Shown here in pieces: positions 23,977-31,963 of a stretch of DNA of 32,320 nt (positions are counted from its first letter, which is position 1; each line of letters begins with the position of its first letter). Below the pieces are notes generated by a model, which was not told the DNA's origin, did not search any database, and worked only from the letters and a program-made list of their open reading frames with translations. The DNA comes from Comamonadaceae bacterium. Its GTDB lineage: Bacteria > Pseudomonadota > Gammaproteobacteria > Burkholderiales > Burkholderiaceae_C. Made by a program: the position numbers and the translations under genes. The stretch lies in assembly GCA_947447355.1 (NCBI GenBank), contig CANFJF010000042.1:1-32320 (forward strand), read 5' to 3'.

Positions 23977-24756
23977 ATGACCACATTCGCCAACCAAGAC
24001 ATTCTCATCCATACCGAAGCTGCGGTGACCACCATCACCATCAACCGCATCGACAAGAAGAACTCATTCACTGCCGTCATGTACGACGCCTTGGCCGATG
24101 CGCTCGACAGTGCCAGCCGCGATGCAGCCGTGCGTGTGGTGGTGATTCAGGGTCACGAGACGATTTTTTCTGCCGGCAACGACATCCGTGACTTTCTCAA
24201 TGTGCCGCCTGACCATGCAGACGCGCCAGTCTTCCGATTCATGCGCGGCATCAGCACCTTTGCCAAGCCCATCATCGCTTCGGTCTGTGGCCCGGCGGTC
24301 GGCATTGGCACCACGATGTTGATGCACTGCGATTTGATCTACGCCGGTGACAACGCCGCGTTCTCAATGCCCTTTGTCAACTTGGGCATCTGCCCTGAAG
24401 CCGGTTCCAGCTTGCTGGTGCCGCAATTGATGGGTCATCAGCGTGCCGCAGAAGCGCTGCTGCTGGGCGAGCCTTTCATGGCTGAAACAGCCCTTGAACT
24501 GGGGCTGGTGAACCGCATCGTGCCACCCTCTGAAGCCAATGCACTGGCACAGCGCCAGGCACAAAAACTTGCTGCCAAGCCGCTGACATCGTTGATAGAA
24601 ACCAAGCGCTTGATGAAAAAAGGCAATGCCGCGTTGGTGGCCGAGCGCATTGCAGAAGAAGGCGCCAGCTTCGGTCGCATGCTGTCAGAACCCGCTGCCC
24701 GTGAAGCCTTCGGCGCCTTCATGGAAAAACGCAAGCCTGACTTTTCTAAGGTGTGA
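23977..24756 (+). CDS. Enoyl-CoA hydratase/isomerase family protein
   Basis: A 259-residue crotonase-fold enzyme that hydrates or isomerises enoyl-CoA. Visible are INRIDKKNSFTAVMYDALAD, the oxyanion-hole segment IFSAGNDIRDFL (about residues 64-75), SVCGPAVGIGTTMLMHCDLI and LGICPEAGSSLLVPQLMG, where the PEAGSS form is seen in isomerase-like and PaaG-like members. It follows the acyl-CoA dehydrogenase by 77 nt, and the two would catalyse successive beta-oxidation steps under the upstream TetR regulator. Confidence 0.9.
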   Translation: MTTFANQDILIHTEAAVTTITINRIDKKNSFTAVMYDALADALDSASRDAAVRVVVIQGHETIFSAGNDIRDFLNVPPDHADAPVFRFMRGISTFAKPIIASVCGPAVGIGTTMLMHCDLIYAGDNAAFSMPFVNLGICPEAGSSLLVPQLMGHQRAAEALLLGEPFMAETALELGLVNRIVPPSEANALAQRQAQKLAAKPLTSLIETKRLMKKGNAALVAERIAEEGASFGRMLSEPAAREAFGAFMEKRKPDFSKV

Positions 24757-24945
24757 GTGAAGAAGCAGTGTTGGTTTTTCATGGCTCTTCATTGTTAAAA
24801 AGAGGTTTATTCGTACCCCTTTAATCAGGACGAGAAGACCATGTGGGCTTTGGTGGCCGCAGCTATATTTTATTCAATGAGTGAATAACTGGATATCTCT
24901 TAACACCACCAAGCCGAGCCATGAAAACAAGATTTGGAGTAGAGC
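24757..24945 (+). other. Spacer before the Flp pilin gene, possible promoter region
   Basis: 189 bases with no convincing gene. TATATTTTATTC (from 24864) could hold a -10 element. It overlaps an inverted repeat TTATTCA-ATGAG-TGAATAA (24870-24888) that may be a hairpin or operator controlling the Flp pilin gene. A 14-codon frame at 24841 is too short to call. Confidence 0.3.
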
Positions 24946-25092
24946 ATGCCACCAGTCGAGCTGATGCCATTGGCATTGAAGCAGTTTTTTCTGGACGAGG
25001 CTGGTGGCTCCATGATGGAGTTTGTCTTGCTTGCGGCACTGATCGCCACGGTGTGCACACTGATTGTGTTAGCAAGCGGAAAAAACTTTTAA
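24946..25092 (+). CDS. flp: Flp-family type IVb pilin, small
   Basis: A 48-residue protein, MPPVELMPLALKQFFLDEAG then GSMMEFVLLAALIATVCTLI and VLASGKNF. The pattern FxxDExG-S-hydrophobic-E-hydrophobic stretch is that of Flp/Fap pilins of Tad systems: prepilin peptidase cuts after the Gly, and the Glu (E25) becomes the fifth residue of the mature protein. The mature part is short, essentially just the helix. GGAG at 24936-24939 lies 6 nt before the ATG. The prepilin peptidase gene follows 66 nt downstream. Confidence 0.75.
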   Translation: MPPVELMPLALKQFFLDEAGGSMMEFVLLAALIATVCTLIVLASGKNF

Positions 25093-25158
25093 CGTGCTCG
25101 TCTGACAGCAGTTCTCTGCTGACTTTGTCAGCCGGCATTCGTTGAGCCAAGCCCGAGG

Positions 25159-25743
25159 ATGAAATACTTTTCATCCTCGCTCGACCTGCTGGGTATGCTG
25201 ATCATTAACCCGCGCTACAGCATCCTGTTGGCCTTGTTGCTGGTCGCCTCTGTCAGCGACTGCCGACGCTACAAGATACCGAATTGGTTGACTTTCGGCG
25301 GCAGCGCCTTTGCCCTGCTTTACAGCTTCTTCATTCCGTTTTCATCGCAGTTCGGTTTTGGCTGGTCTCTGGGCGGTTTTGCGCTGGGCTTGAGTTTCAT
25401 GCTGCCGCTCTACATGCTGGGGATGATGGGCGCCGGCGACGTCAAGTTGATGGCCATGGTGGGCGCTTTTCTGGGCATGACGCAGACCATTTATGCCGTG
25501 CTGTTTGTCTTTGTGTCGGGTGGTCTGCTTGCCTTCGTCTTTGCGCTTTGGCACCAACCGCTGCTGCTGATGGCTCGCCATCTAAAGCAAGCGATGACCT
25601 CGATGTTGTTTTCAACGATGGGAGCAATGCGCTCGCCGGTGCTTGCGGCCATCGACGAATCGGAGGGCCAATGGCCGTACGCCTTGAGCATCACATTTGG
25701 CACAACAGCCTATCTCATCGCTCAACAAATGGGCTGTGTCTGA
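25159..25743 (+). CDS. cpaA: TadV/CpaA-type prepilin peptidase (A24)
   Basis: A 194-residue inner-membrane aspartic protease that would process the Flp prepilin. The first catalytic Asp lies in VASVSDCRRYKIPNWLTFG (about residues 30-48) and the second in the GxGD motif, MGAGDVKLMAMVGAFLG (about 93-109). About five hydrophobic segments are visible. Start at 25159 is tentative because the GAGG before it is very close; ATG at 25195 would shorten the N-terminus by 12 residues. Confidence 0.85.
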   Translation: MKYFSSSLDLLGMLIINPRYSILLALLLVASVSDCRRYKIPNWLTFGGSAFALLYSFFIPFSSQFGFGWSLGGFALGLSFMLPLYMLGMMGAGDVKLMAMVGAFLGMTQTIYAVLFVFVSGGLLAFVFALWHQPLLLMARHLKQAMTSMLFSTMGAMRSPVLAAIDESEGQWPYALSITFGTTAYLIAQQMGCV

Positions 25744-25758
25744 TTCGATTGAAAAAAT

Positions 25759-26913
25759 ATGAAAATCGCCGTCATTTCCCCCAGCGAAACCCACCTGCAA
25801 GAAATGGGTCGCCTGCTGGAGTTGAACCGTCACAACGTGGTGCTTGCCAGTGGCGATAAAACCAGAATTCGCAGCGTTGCAGAGCAAGATGCACCCGACC
25901 TGATACTGGTCGATGGACTGTGTTGCGACCTGGCCGACCTGGCGTTGGTGGATGACGTCACCGCCCATCACCCAGTCATGGCGGTGGTTTTGCTGTGTCC
26001 CACACAAACGCCCGAGTTTTTGATTCACGCGATGCGGGTCGGTGTGCGTGAGGTATTGCCTTTGCCTGCCTCGCCGGAGGCCATCGAGGGTGCTGTGAAC
26101 CGTGTGGCCGCTAAGCTGCAAGGCAGCAGCCAACGCCCGACGGGAAGGTTGCTGGCTTTCTTGGGCTGCAAGGGGGGCAGTGGCAGCACCTTCATCGCGA
26201 CCAATCTGGGCTTCCACTTGGCAGAATCCCGCTCGGTTTTGTTGATCGATCTGAACCTGCAGTTTGGTGATGCTTTGTCGTTTGTGTACGAGGCCTCACC
26301 GGCCTTGACCATTGCCGACGTGGCGCGGGACATCAACCGGTTGGATGCCACTTTTTTGGCGGCGGCGGCCGTCAACGTCGCGCCCAACTACAGCGTGCTG
26401 GCGGCACCTGAAGCGCTGACCCAGGCGATGGCTATCAAGCCCGAACACGTTGATGCCATCATCAAGCTGGCACTGCTGCATTACGATTTTGTGCTGCTCG
26501 ACTTGCCGCGCATGCTGGACACTCTGGCACTCAAGGCGCTCGACCGTGCAGACAAGATTTACCCTGTGTTGCAGGCCGGTGTACCTGGCATCCAGAATGC
26601 CAAAAAATTGCTCACGGTGTTCCGCTCGCTAGGCTATGCCGAGAGCAAGGCAGAGATCATCGTCAACCGCTTTGAGAAGGGCGGCGATATCGGCTTCAGT
26701 GAAATCGAGCAGTCCTTGGCCGGCGCCTTCGTGCGCACCGTGCCCAACTCTTTCAAAGAAGTCAATGCGTCTATCAACCAAGGCCGGGCGTTGCTGGAAT
26801 CCTCGCGTTCCAACGCCGTTTCTAAGAGTCTGGCGGATTTGGCTTCCACGCTGATTCCTCAAGTCGAAGATGCACGCGGATTATTAGGGCGCATCTTCAA
26901 CTCGAAAGGGTGA
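25759..26913 (+). CDS. cpaE: CpaE/TadZ-like pilus-assembly ATPase
   Basis: A 384-residue protein with an N-terminal receiver-like domain (about residues 1-125; DLILVDG carries the equivalent Asp) and a C-terminal ParA/MinD-type ATPase. FLGCKGGSGSTFIATNLGFH is the deviant Walker A, VLLIDLNLQFGDALSFVY the Walker A' region, and YDFVLLDLPRMLDT the Walker B. TadZ/CpaE proteins place the Tad pilus machine at the cell pole. It starts 15 nt after cpaA, so flp-cpaA-cpaE form one unit. No cpaB, rcpA, tadA or tadB follows. Confidence 0.87.
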   Translation: MKIAVISPSETHLQEMGRLLELNRHNVVLASGDKTRIRSVAEQDAPDLILVDGLCCDLADLALVDDVTAHHPVMAVVLLCPTQTPEFLIHAMRVGVREVLPLPASPEAIEGAVNRVAAKLQGSSQRPTGRLLAFLGCKGGSGSTFIATNLGFHLAESRSVLLIDLNLQFGDALSFVYEASPALTIADVARDINRLDATFLAAAAVNVAPNYSVLAAPEALTQAMAIKPEHVDAIIKLALLHYDFVLLDLPRMLDTLALKALDRADKIYPVLQAGVPGIQNAKKLLTVFRSLGYAESKAEIIVNRFEKGGDIGFSEIEQSLAGAFVRTVPNSFKEVNASINQGRALLESSRSNAVSKSLADLASTLIPQVEDARGLLGRIFNSKG

Positions 26914-26960
26914 TCAGGACGTCGCGTTTGAATGCCTCTCGTTATTGCGGATGTGCAGCG

Positions 26961-26974
26961 AGACCTGTAGGTCT
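26961..26974. terminator. Possible hairpin between convergent genes
   Basis: AGACCTGTAGGTCT, a short perfect inverted repeat in the 68-bp gap where cpaE and the response-regulator gene converge. The stem is short and there is no T-run, so it is a weak candidate for a bidirectional terminator. Confidence 0.25.
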
Positions 26975-26981
26975 AAATCTC

Positions 26982-27671
26982 TCAAAGTTGATGCTTGACC
27001 GCATAGACATACAGTTCGAGTCGATTGCCTAAATTAAGCTTGCTGTAAATCGAGGTCAGGTGGTTGCGCAGTGTGTGCGGGGAGATGAAGAGCCGCTCAG
27101 CCAACTCGTTGTTGGAAGCGCCTTGCCCTTCGACGATCATGCGGATGATCTTGCGTTCCCGCGCTGTCAGGCTGGCCCTGATGGCTGTGTCCGGATCGGC
27201 TTTTTCGGTTGTCCCCCTGTACTCGCTGAAAACACGTCCTACGGTGCTGCGGTCCAGCCACATCTCACCTTCATGGGTTTTTTCGATCGCCTTCAGCACT
27301 TGATGGGCGCTTGCGTTTTTGTGCAAAATGCCGCGGGCGCCTTTTTGTACCGCTTGGTCTAGTACCGACTGCTGGCGCTCGCCCGTTAATATCAGCACAC
27401 GCGTTGCGGGATTGAGCAGCAGTGTGGGCAACAGATCGAGACCATTTTGGCCGTTCAGGTCGAGGTCGAGCAACACCACGTCAGGCACCACGTTGCGGAT
27501 GTGCAAAACGGCTTCCTCAGCGTTGCAAGCGGTTCCGACCACCTCCATGCGCGGTTGCTCGCCGCTGATGAGCTTTTCCAAGCCCCAAAGCAGGGTCGGG
27601 TGGTCGTCAACGATCATGACGCGAATAGGGGACGACAGTGTCGACATGTTGGATTGCGGGCTCTGGCTCAT
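26982..27671 (-). CDS. NarL/FixJ-family response regulator
   Basis: A 229-residue two-component regulator. The receiver domain has the acidic pair in MIVDDHP (residues 19-25), the phospho-acceptor D69 in VVLLDLDLNGQNG, T96 in LILTGER and K118 in ILHKNAS. The C-terminal LuxR-type helix-turn-helix is LTARERKIIRMIVEGQGASN then NELAERLFISPHTLRNHL. Its gene follows the histidine kinase gene by 19 nt on the same strand, so they form a pair. It faces the Tad-like genes, which are possible targets. An in-frame ATG eight codons in is an alternative start. Confidence 0.9.
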   Translation of the reverse strand: MSQSPQSNMSTLSSPIRVMIVDDHPTLLWGLEKLISGEQPRMEVVGTACNAEEAVLHIRNVVPDVVLLDLDLNGQNGLDLLPTLLLNPATRVLILTGERQQSVLDQAVQKGARGILHKNASAHQVLKAIEKTHEGEMWLDRSTVGRVFSEYRGTTEKADPDTAIRASLTARERKIIRMIVEGQGASNNELAERLFISPHTLRNHLTSIYSKLNLGNRLELYVYAVKHQL

Positions 27672-27690
27672 ACAGGTCTTTCAGTCGAAG

Positions 27691-29373
27691 CTAAACGGGA
27701 ATTTCTATGTGCACCGAGGTAAAACCGTTGGCGTCTGAATGCACGCGCACCAGCCCACCCAGCGAAGCCGCACGCTCGGTGATGGAGCGCGGACTGAAGG
27801 CCGGCACGGGTGCGCTGGCACCCGCATTTTCAATTTGAATGTGCAGCCAGCCCGCGCTGCGCTGCAGCCTGAGCGCGCCGAACTGGGCCAAGGTATGCCG
27901 GCAAATATTGCTCAGACCTTCGCGCACTATCTGTAACACCTCAACCGTCATGCGGTCATTGATGCGCAGGTTGGGCGCTGCGTCCACGGCGATTTCAACG
28001 CCATACAGCGCTCTCACCTGTTTGGCCTGTAGCTGCAATGCCGCGGCGTAAAGGGGCTCTTGCCGGTTGCGCTGCCCTTTGTTTGGCCGGAAGGTGCCGG
28101 CGTAGTGGCGCAAGTCATCAACGGCTTGCTGCGCCATCGTGCTCAGTTTGTCGATGTCGTCTAACAGGAGGTTGTCGGGTTTGGCTTTGTTTCGCATCGC
28201 GCTCAGACCCAAGCTCAGGCCGATGTAGGGCTGCACAGCACGGTCGTGAATGTCCAGCGCGATTTTTTGTCGTTCTTGGGAGGCTGCTTCAGTCGCCATG
28301 CGGTCAACTAACTCGATGTTTTCAATCACCGGAAAAGCCTGCGCCACGATGTGACTGAGGAAGAGGGCGTCGGACTTGCTGTTGGCGGTTTTTTCGGTCA
28401 CGACATAGATGCGGCCTTCAGAGCGGCGCAGCGACACGGGCGCGCTGATGAAGGCATCCCCTTCGAGTAAATCTGTCAGGTGCTCGCCAATACCCGTTTC
28501 TGGCTTGTTCGTCTTGAGAGACCTCGGCGACCCATGCGTTATGAATTTTCGGGAACGTCGGTAAGTCACCAGTTGATGTGGCGGCAGCGCCAGCAGAGGC
28601 TCAGCGGTCTTGGCACTGATGGCTTCTGCATGGACTGATGGCTTTGAGCGGCCTGCCTGAATGGAACGGATATGGCTGACACCAGTTTCTTTGTCGCGCA
28701 GGATCAACACGCAGCTTTTGGCTTTGAAAAAGGCGCGCGTTTTGTCGAGCACGCGGGTCATGGTGTGATCGACCCCAAAACGCGGATTGGAGATCTCACT
28801 GACATCTCTCAGCAGGGCCAACTGGCGGTTGAGCGCTACTTTGGACTCGCCCCAATGCGCGCTGATGTAGCCCAGTGCGAGCAGAAAACTGCTGCGCAAC
28901 AAAATGCGCGACCAATCGGGATGCGGGTCAGAAAAAAATGCAGTGCCAACAAACAAGGCCGTGGCTGCGACCGTCACGCGCGCGCCTTCATCAAAACCCC
29001 AGCGAAAGGAAGACACGTGGATGGCGAAGAAAAAGAACAGGAACAGCAGGCTTTGGCTGTCCCCCGTGACAGCAACAAAGAGCCCGTACCAGGCGACGTC
29101 CAGCCAATGCGTCAGCTTGCTTTGCGCCACGGGATGTTGCTGCAGTGCCAGTCCATAAAGGCACAGGCTGTGGGCAACGTAAGCGGCAAACAACCACCCT
29201 GCCAGTGCAACGCCCTCATGCAACTGGTGTGGTTCCGTGACCGACGCCAGCAGCGCTGATACAGCCAACACCAGACGCATGCTGTTCACCATCCGTGCAT
29301 CGGCCAAGTCTGCGCCGCCAGCCGTGAGCTTCGCCGGTGCGCCATCATGGGCTTCCAAACCATTCGCCAGCAT
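27691..29373 (-). CDS. Membrane histidine kinase (HisKA_3, NarX-like architecture)
   Basis: A 560-residue sensor kinase. About six hydrophobic segments lie at residues 32-175, followed by a GAF-like region (about 195-350), then the dimerisation/phospho-acceptor helix with H376 in ERQKIALDIHDRAVQPYIGL and a HATPase domain with the N-box VLQIVREGLSNICRH. The usual DxGxG of the next box is replaced by IENAGASAPVPAF, although the ITERAASLGGLVRVHSDANG end is conventional. It is cotranscribed with the response regulator downstream. No Shine-Dalgarno sequence precedes the first ATG; the next in-frame ATGs are at residues 28 and 32. Confidence 0.87.
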   Translation of the reverse strand: MLANGLEAHDGAPAKLTAGGADLADARMVNSMRLVLAVSALLASVTEPHQLHEGVALAGWLFAAYVAHSLCLYGLALQQHPVAQSKLTHWLDVAWYGLFVAVTGDSQSLLFLFFFFAIHVSSFRWGFDEGARVTVAATALFVGTAFFSDPHPDWSRILLRSSFLLALGYISAHWGESKVALNRQLALLRDVSEISNPRFGVDHTMTRVLDKTRAFFKAKSCVLILRDKETGVSHIRSIQAGRSKPSVHAEAISAKTAEPLLALPPHQLVTYRRSRKFITHGSPRSLKTNKPETGIGEHLTDLLEGDAFISAPVSLRRSEGRIYVVTEKTANSKSDALFLSHIVAQAFPVIENIELVDRMATEAASQERQKIALDIHDRAVQPYIGLSLGLSAMRNKAKPDNLLLDDIDKLSTMAQQAVDDLRHYAGTFRPNKGQRNRQEPLYAAALQLQAKQVRALYGVEIAVDAAPNLRINDRMTVEVLQIVREGLSNICRHTLAQFGALRLQRSAGWLHIQIENAGASAPVPAFSPRSITERAASLGGLVRVHSDANGFTSVHIEIPV

Positions 29374-29383
29374 GTGAGTTTGG

Positions 29384-29477
29384 CCCGCTAAGCGGGTTTG
29401 TGTATTAAATGTTTAAAACGAAAAATCGTTACAAATAATAACCCAAAACATAACTATTTTAAAATGTATAAATAGTT
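29384..29477 (-). promoter_or_regulatory. AT-rich control region of the histidine kinase gene with three inverted repeats
   Basis: Three symmetric elements lie upstream of the kinase start. CCCGC-TAA-GCGGG (29384-29396) is 11 bp before the ATG, AACGA-AAAA-TCGTT is at 29417-29430, and AACTATTT/AAATAGTT is at 29452-29477. The whole interval is strikingly AT-rich for this genome. The first can form a hairpin in the leader of the message; the others look like protein-binding sites. No unambiguous -35/-10 pair was picked. Confidence 0.4.
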
Positions 29478-29542
29478 GTGATTACATAAATTTACATATC
29501 AAGGCTGTGCCGCCGGCTAGGGCAGGTCTGCCGATCAGGCTG

Positions 29543-29974
29543 TCACGGCTTGTTATCCCGAGGCTTGTCGATAGGCTGTGGCTTGCCTTTGTCGTCAATC
29601 GCCACATAGGTCAGGCTGGCTTCGGTGACCTTGATGTAATGGCCTTGAGCGCTCATGTGCTCGGCGTACACCTCAACCTGCACCGTGACGGAGGTGTTGC
29701 CGATGCGAGTGACGCTGGCAAAAAACGAGAGGATGTCGCCAACCCGAACGGGTTGCTTGAAGACAAACTGGTTGACCGCCACCGTGGCCATGCGGCCTTT
29801 GACATAACGCGCCGGCAACACCGCACCGGCCAAGTCGACATGGGCCATGACCCAGCCGCCAAAAATGTCGCCATTGGCATTGCAATCGGCGGGCATCGGG
29901 ATGACTTTGAGCACCAAGTCCTTGTCGGTAGGAAGTGCCACGGGTGGCACGCTTGGGGTTGAATCAACAGTCAT
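29543..29974 (-). CDS. YciA-like acyl-CoA thioesterase (hotdog fold)
   Basis: A 143-residue cytoplasmic thioesterase that hydrolyses acyl-CoA. The hotdog signature PMPADCNANGDIFGGWVMAH (residues 26-45) contains the catalytic D36, and ATVAVNQFVFKQPVRVGDIL follows as in YciA. The ATG at 29974 gives the usual family N-terminus (DKDLVLKVIPMPAD at about residues 17-30). The frame can be extended to 30031, but that would overlap the start of the divergent ABC transporter gene. The two genes are thus divergent with a 55-bp shared control region. Confidence 0.9.
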   Translation of the reverse strand: MTVDSTPSVPPVALPTDKDLVLKVIPMPADCNANGDIFGGWVMAHVDLAGAVLPARYVKGRMATVAVNQFVFKQPVRVGDILSFFASVTRIGNTSVTVQVEVYAEHMSAQGHYIKVTEASLTYVAIDDKGKPQPIDKPRDNKP

Positions 29975-30029
29975 AGGCACAATCTCATGCAAAGTTAACG
30001 GGTTTACCGAATTTTCACGATTGTCTCCC

Positions 30030-31943
30030 ATGCGTTCTAGAGCTTCATCCGATAGTTTTCACTCATCTGCCGCCACGGCCGATGTCAAATCCACCGCGCC
30101 AGAGCGTTCCGACACAGACACCTTGAAGCGACTCTTTCCGTACCTGTGGGAATACAAGTGGCGCGTGATCGCCGCTTTAAGTTTCATGGTCGGCGCCAAG
30201 ATGGCCAATGTCAGCGTGCCTCTCTTGCTCAAAGAGTTGGTCGATGCCATGAGCTTCAAGCCGGGCGACGTGCAGGCGGTGTTGGTGGTGCCCGCCGCTT
30301 TGCTTCTGGGTTATGGCGCGCTGCGCTTGTCGACCTCGCTGTTCACGGAGTTGCGCGAGCTGGTGTTTGCCAAGGCCACTGAGGGCGCCACGCGGCGTAT
30401 TTCCTTGGAAGTTTTTCAGCACCTGCATGCGCTGAGCCTGCGCTTTCATTTGGAGCGACAAACCGGCGGCATGACGCGCGACATCGAGCGCGGCACACGT
30501 GGTGTTCAATCACTCATTTCGTACTCGCTTTACAGCATCATCCCGACGTTGATTGAAGTCACTTTTGTGCTGACCTTGTTAGCCGTCAAGTTCGACATCT
30601 GGTTTGCCGGTATCACCGTGATTGCGCTGGTTTTTTATATCTTGTTCACCGTGACGGTGACCGAGTGGCGCACGCAGTTCAGAAAGCAGATGAATGAGCT
30701 GGACTCGTCAGCCCACAGCCGCGCCATCGACTCCTTGCTGAATTACGAAACCGTCAAGTACTTCAACAACGAAGCGTTTGAGGCCAAACGCTATGACGAA
30801 AACCTGGAGCGTTACCGACGCGCTGCGGTCAAAAGCCAGCGCACCTTGAGCCTGCTCAACACTGGCCAGCAACTCATCATCGCCATTGGCTTGGTGGCCA
30901 TGTTGTGGCGCGCCACGCAGGGCGTGGTCGAGGGGCGCATGACCTTGGGTGACCTGGTGATGGTCAATGCTTTCATGATCCAGCTGTACATCCCGCTGGG
31001 TTTTTTGGGGGTGATTTACCGCGAGATCAAGCAAAGCCTGACGGACCTCGACAAGATGTTCACGCTGATGGAAAAAGAGCGTGAGATTGCGGATGAGCCA
31101 GGCGCTCAGCCACTGGTTTTTCACCCGATCTCCGCAGCAATTGGGCAAGTTTCAACCGGCAACGCAACGCAGCTGGACGCGACTGTTCGATTTGAAAACG
31201 TCAGCTTTGCTTACGAGCCGAGTCGACCGATCTTGCACCACCTGAGTTTTGAAATTCCGTCGGGTAAAACGGTGGCCGTGGTGGGTTCATCGGGCGCTGG
31301 AAAATCGACTTTGGCGCGCCTGCTCTACCGCTTTTACGATGTCAGCAATCCGGAAGAAGGCGGACGCATCACCATCGCCGGGCAAGACATCAAACACGTC
31401 ACGCAGGCCAGCGTGCGCCAAGCCATTGGCATCGTGCCGCAAGACACCGTGCTGTTCAACGACACAGTGGAATACAACATCGCCTACGGCAAGCCGGGGG
31501 CCAGCCGCGCCGAAGTCGAAGAAGCCGCCCGCGCCGCCCGCATTCACGACTTCATCAGCGCCACACCGCGCGGTTACCTGACCATGGTCGGTGAGCGTGG
31601 CCTGAAGCTGTCGGGCGGCGAAAAGCAGCGCGTGGCGATTGCCCGCACCTTGTTGAAAAACCCACCTGTGGTGATTTTTGACGAAGCCACGTCCGCACTC
31701 GACTCGGCCAATGAACGCGCGATTCAGGCTGAACTGCGCACCGCCGCCCAAAACAAAACCACGCTGGTGATCGCGCACCGCTTGTCGACCGTGGTCGATG
31801 CTCACGAGATTTTGGTGATGGACGCAGGCCGCATCATTGAGCGCGGCAAGCACGCCGAACTCTTGGCCCGCCAAGGCCTCTACGCCCAGATGTGGGCCTT
31901 GCAGCAGCAGGGTCACGACACCGAAGACGGGGTGCTTGCCTAG
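30030..31943 (+). CDS. Atm1/HMT-type ABC exporter (fused membrane and ATPase domains)
   Basis: A half-transporter of 637 residues acting as a homodimer in the inner membrane. YLWEYKWRVIAALSFMVGAK, then PLLLKELVDAM, RRISLEVFQHLHALSLRFHL and ERQTGGMTRDIERGTRGVQS are characteristic of the ABCB7/Atm1 group, whose bacterial members export glutathione-linked metals or polysulfides. The ATPase domain has Walker A GSSGAGKSTLARLLYRFYD (about residue 418 on), signature LKLSGGEKQRVAIARTLLKN (about 527) and Walker B VVIFDEATSALD (about 545-556). The ATG at 30030 is chosen because upstream codons overlap the divergent thioesterase gene and are unconserved. The actual substrate is unknown. Confidence 0.9.
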   Translation: MRSRASSDSFHSSAATADVKSTAPERSDTDTLKRLFPYLWEYKWRVIAALSFMVGAKMANVSVPLLLKELVDAMSFKPGDVQAVLVVPAALLLGYGALRLSTSLFTELRELVFAKATEGATRRISLEVFQHLHALSLRFHLERQTGGMTRDIERGTRGVQSLISYSLYSIIPTLIEVTFVLTLLAVKFDIWFAGITVIALVFYILFTVTVTEWRTQFRKQMNELDSSAHSRAIDSLLNYETVKYFNNEAFEAKRYDENLERYRRAAVKSQRTLSLLNTGQQLIIAIGLVAMLWRATQGVVEGRMTLGDLVMVNAFMIQLYIPLGFLGVIYREIKQSLTDLDKMFTLMEKEREIADEPGAQPLVFHPISAAIGQVSTGNATQLDATVRFENVSFAYEPSRPILHHLSFEIPSGKTVAVVGSSGAGKSTLARLLYRFYDVSNPEEGGRITIAGQDIKHVTQASVRQAIGIVPQDTVLFNDTVEYNIAYGKPGASRAEVEEAARAARIHDFISATPRGYLTMVGERGLKLSGGEKQRVAIARTLLKNPPVVIFDEATSALDSANERAIQAELRTAAQNKTTLVIAHRLSTVVDAHEILVMDAGRIIERGKHAELLARQGLYAQMWALQQQGHDTEDGVLA

Positions 31944-31963
31944 CAAGGCTGTCATAGCGCACC

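Noticed and set aside
29384..29405. GCCCGC-TAA-GCGGGTTTG as an intrinsic terminator on the plus strand
   Set aside because: No plus-strand gene precedes it, since the histidine kinase is on the minus strand, and the T-run is interrupted. A leader hairpin or regulatory site is more likely.
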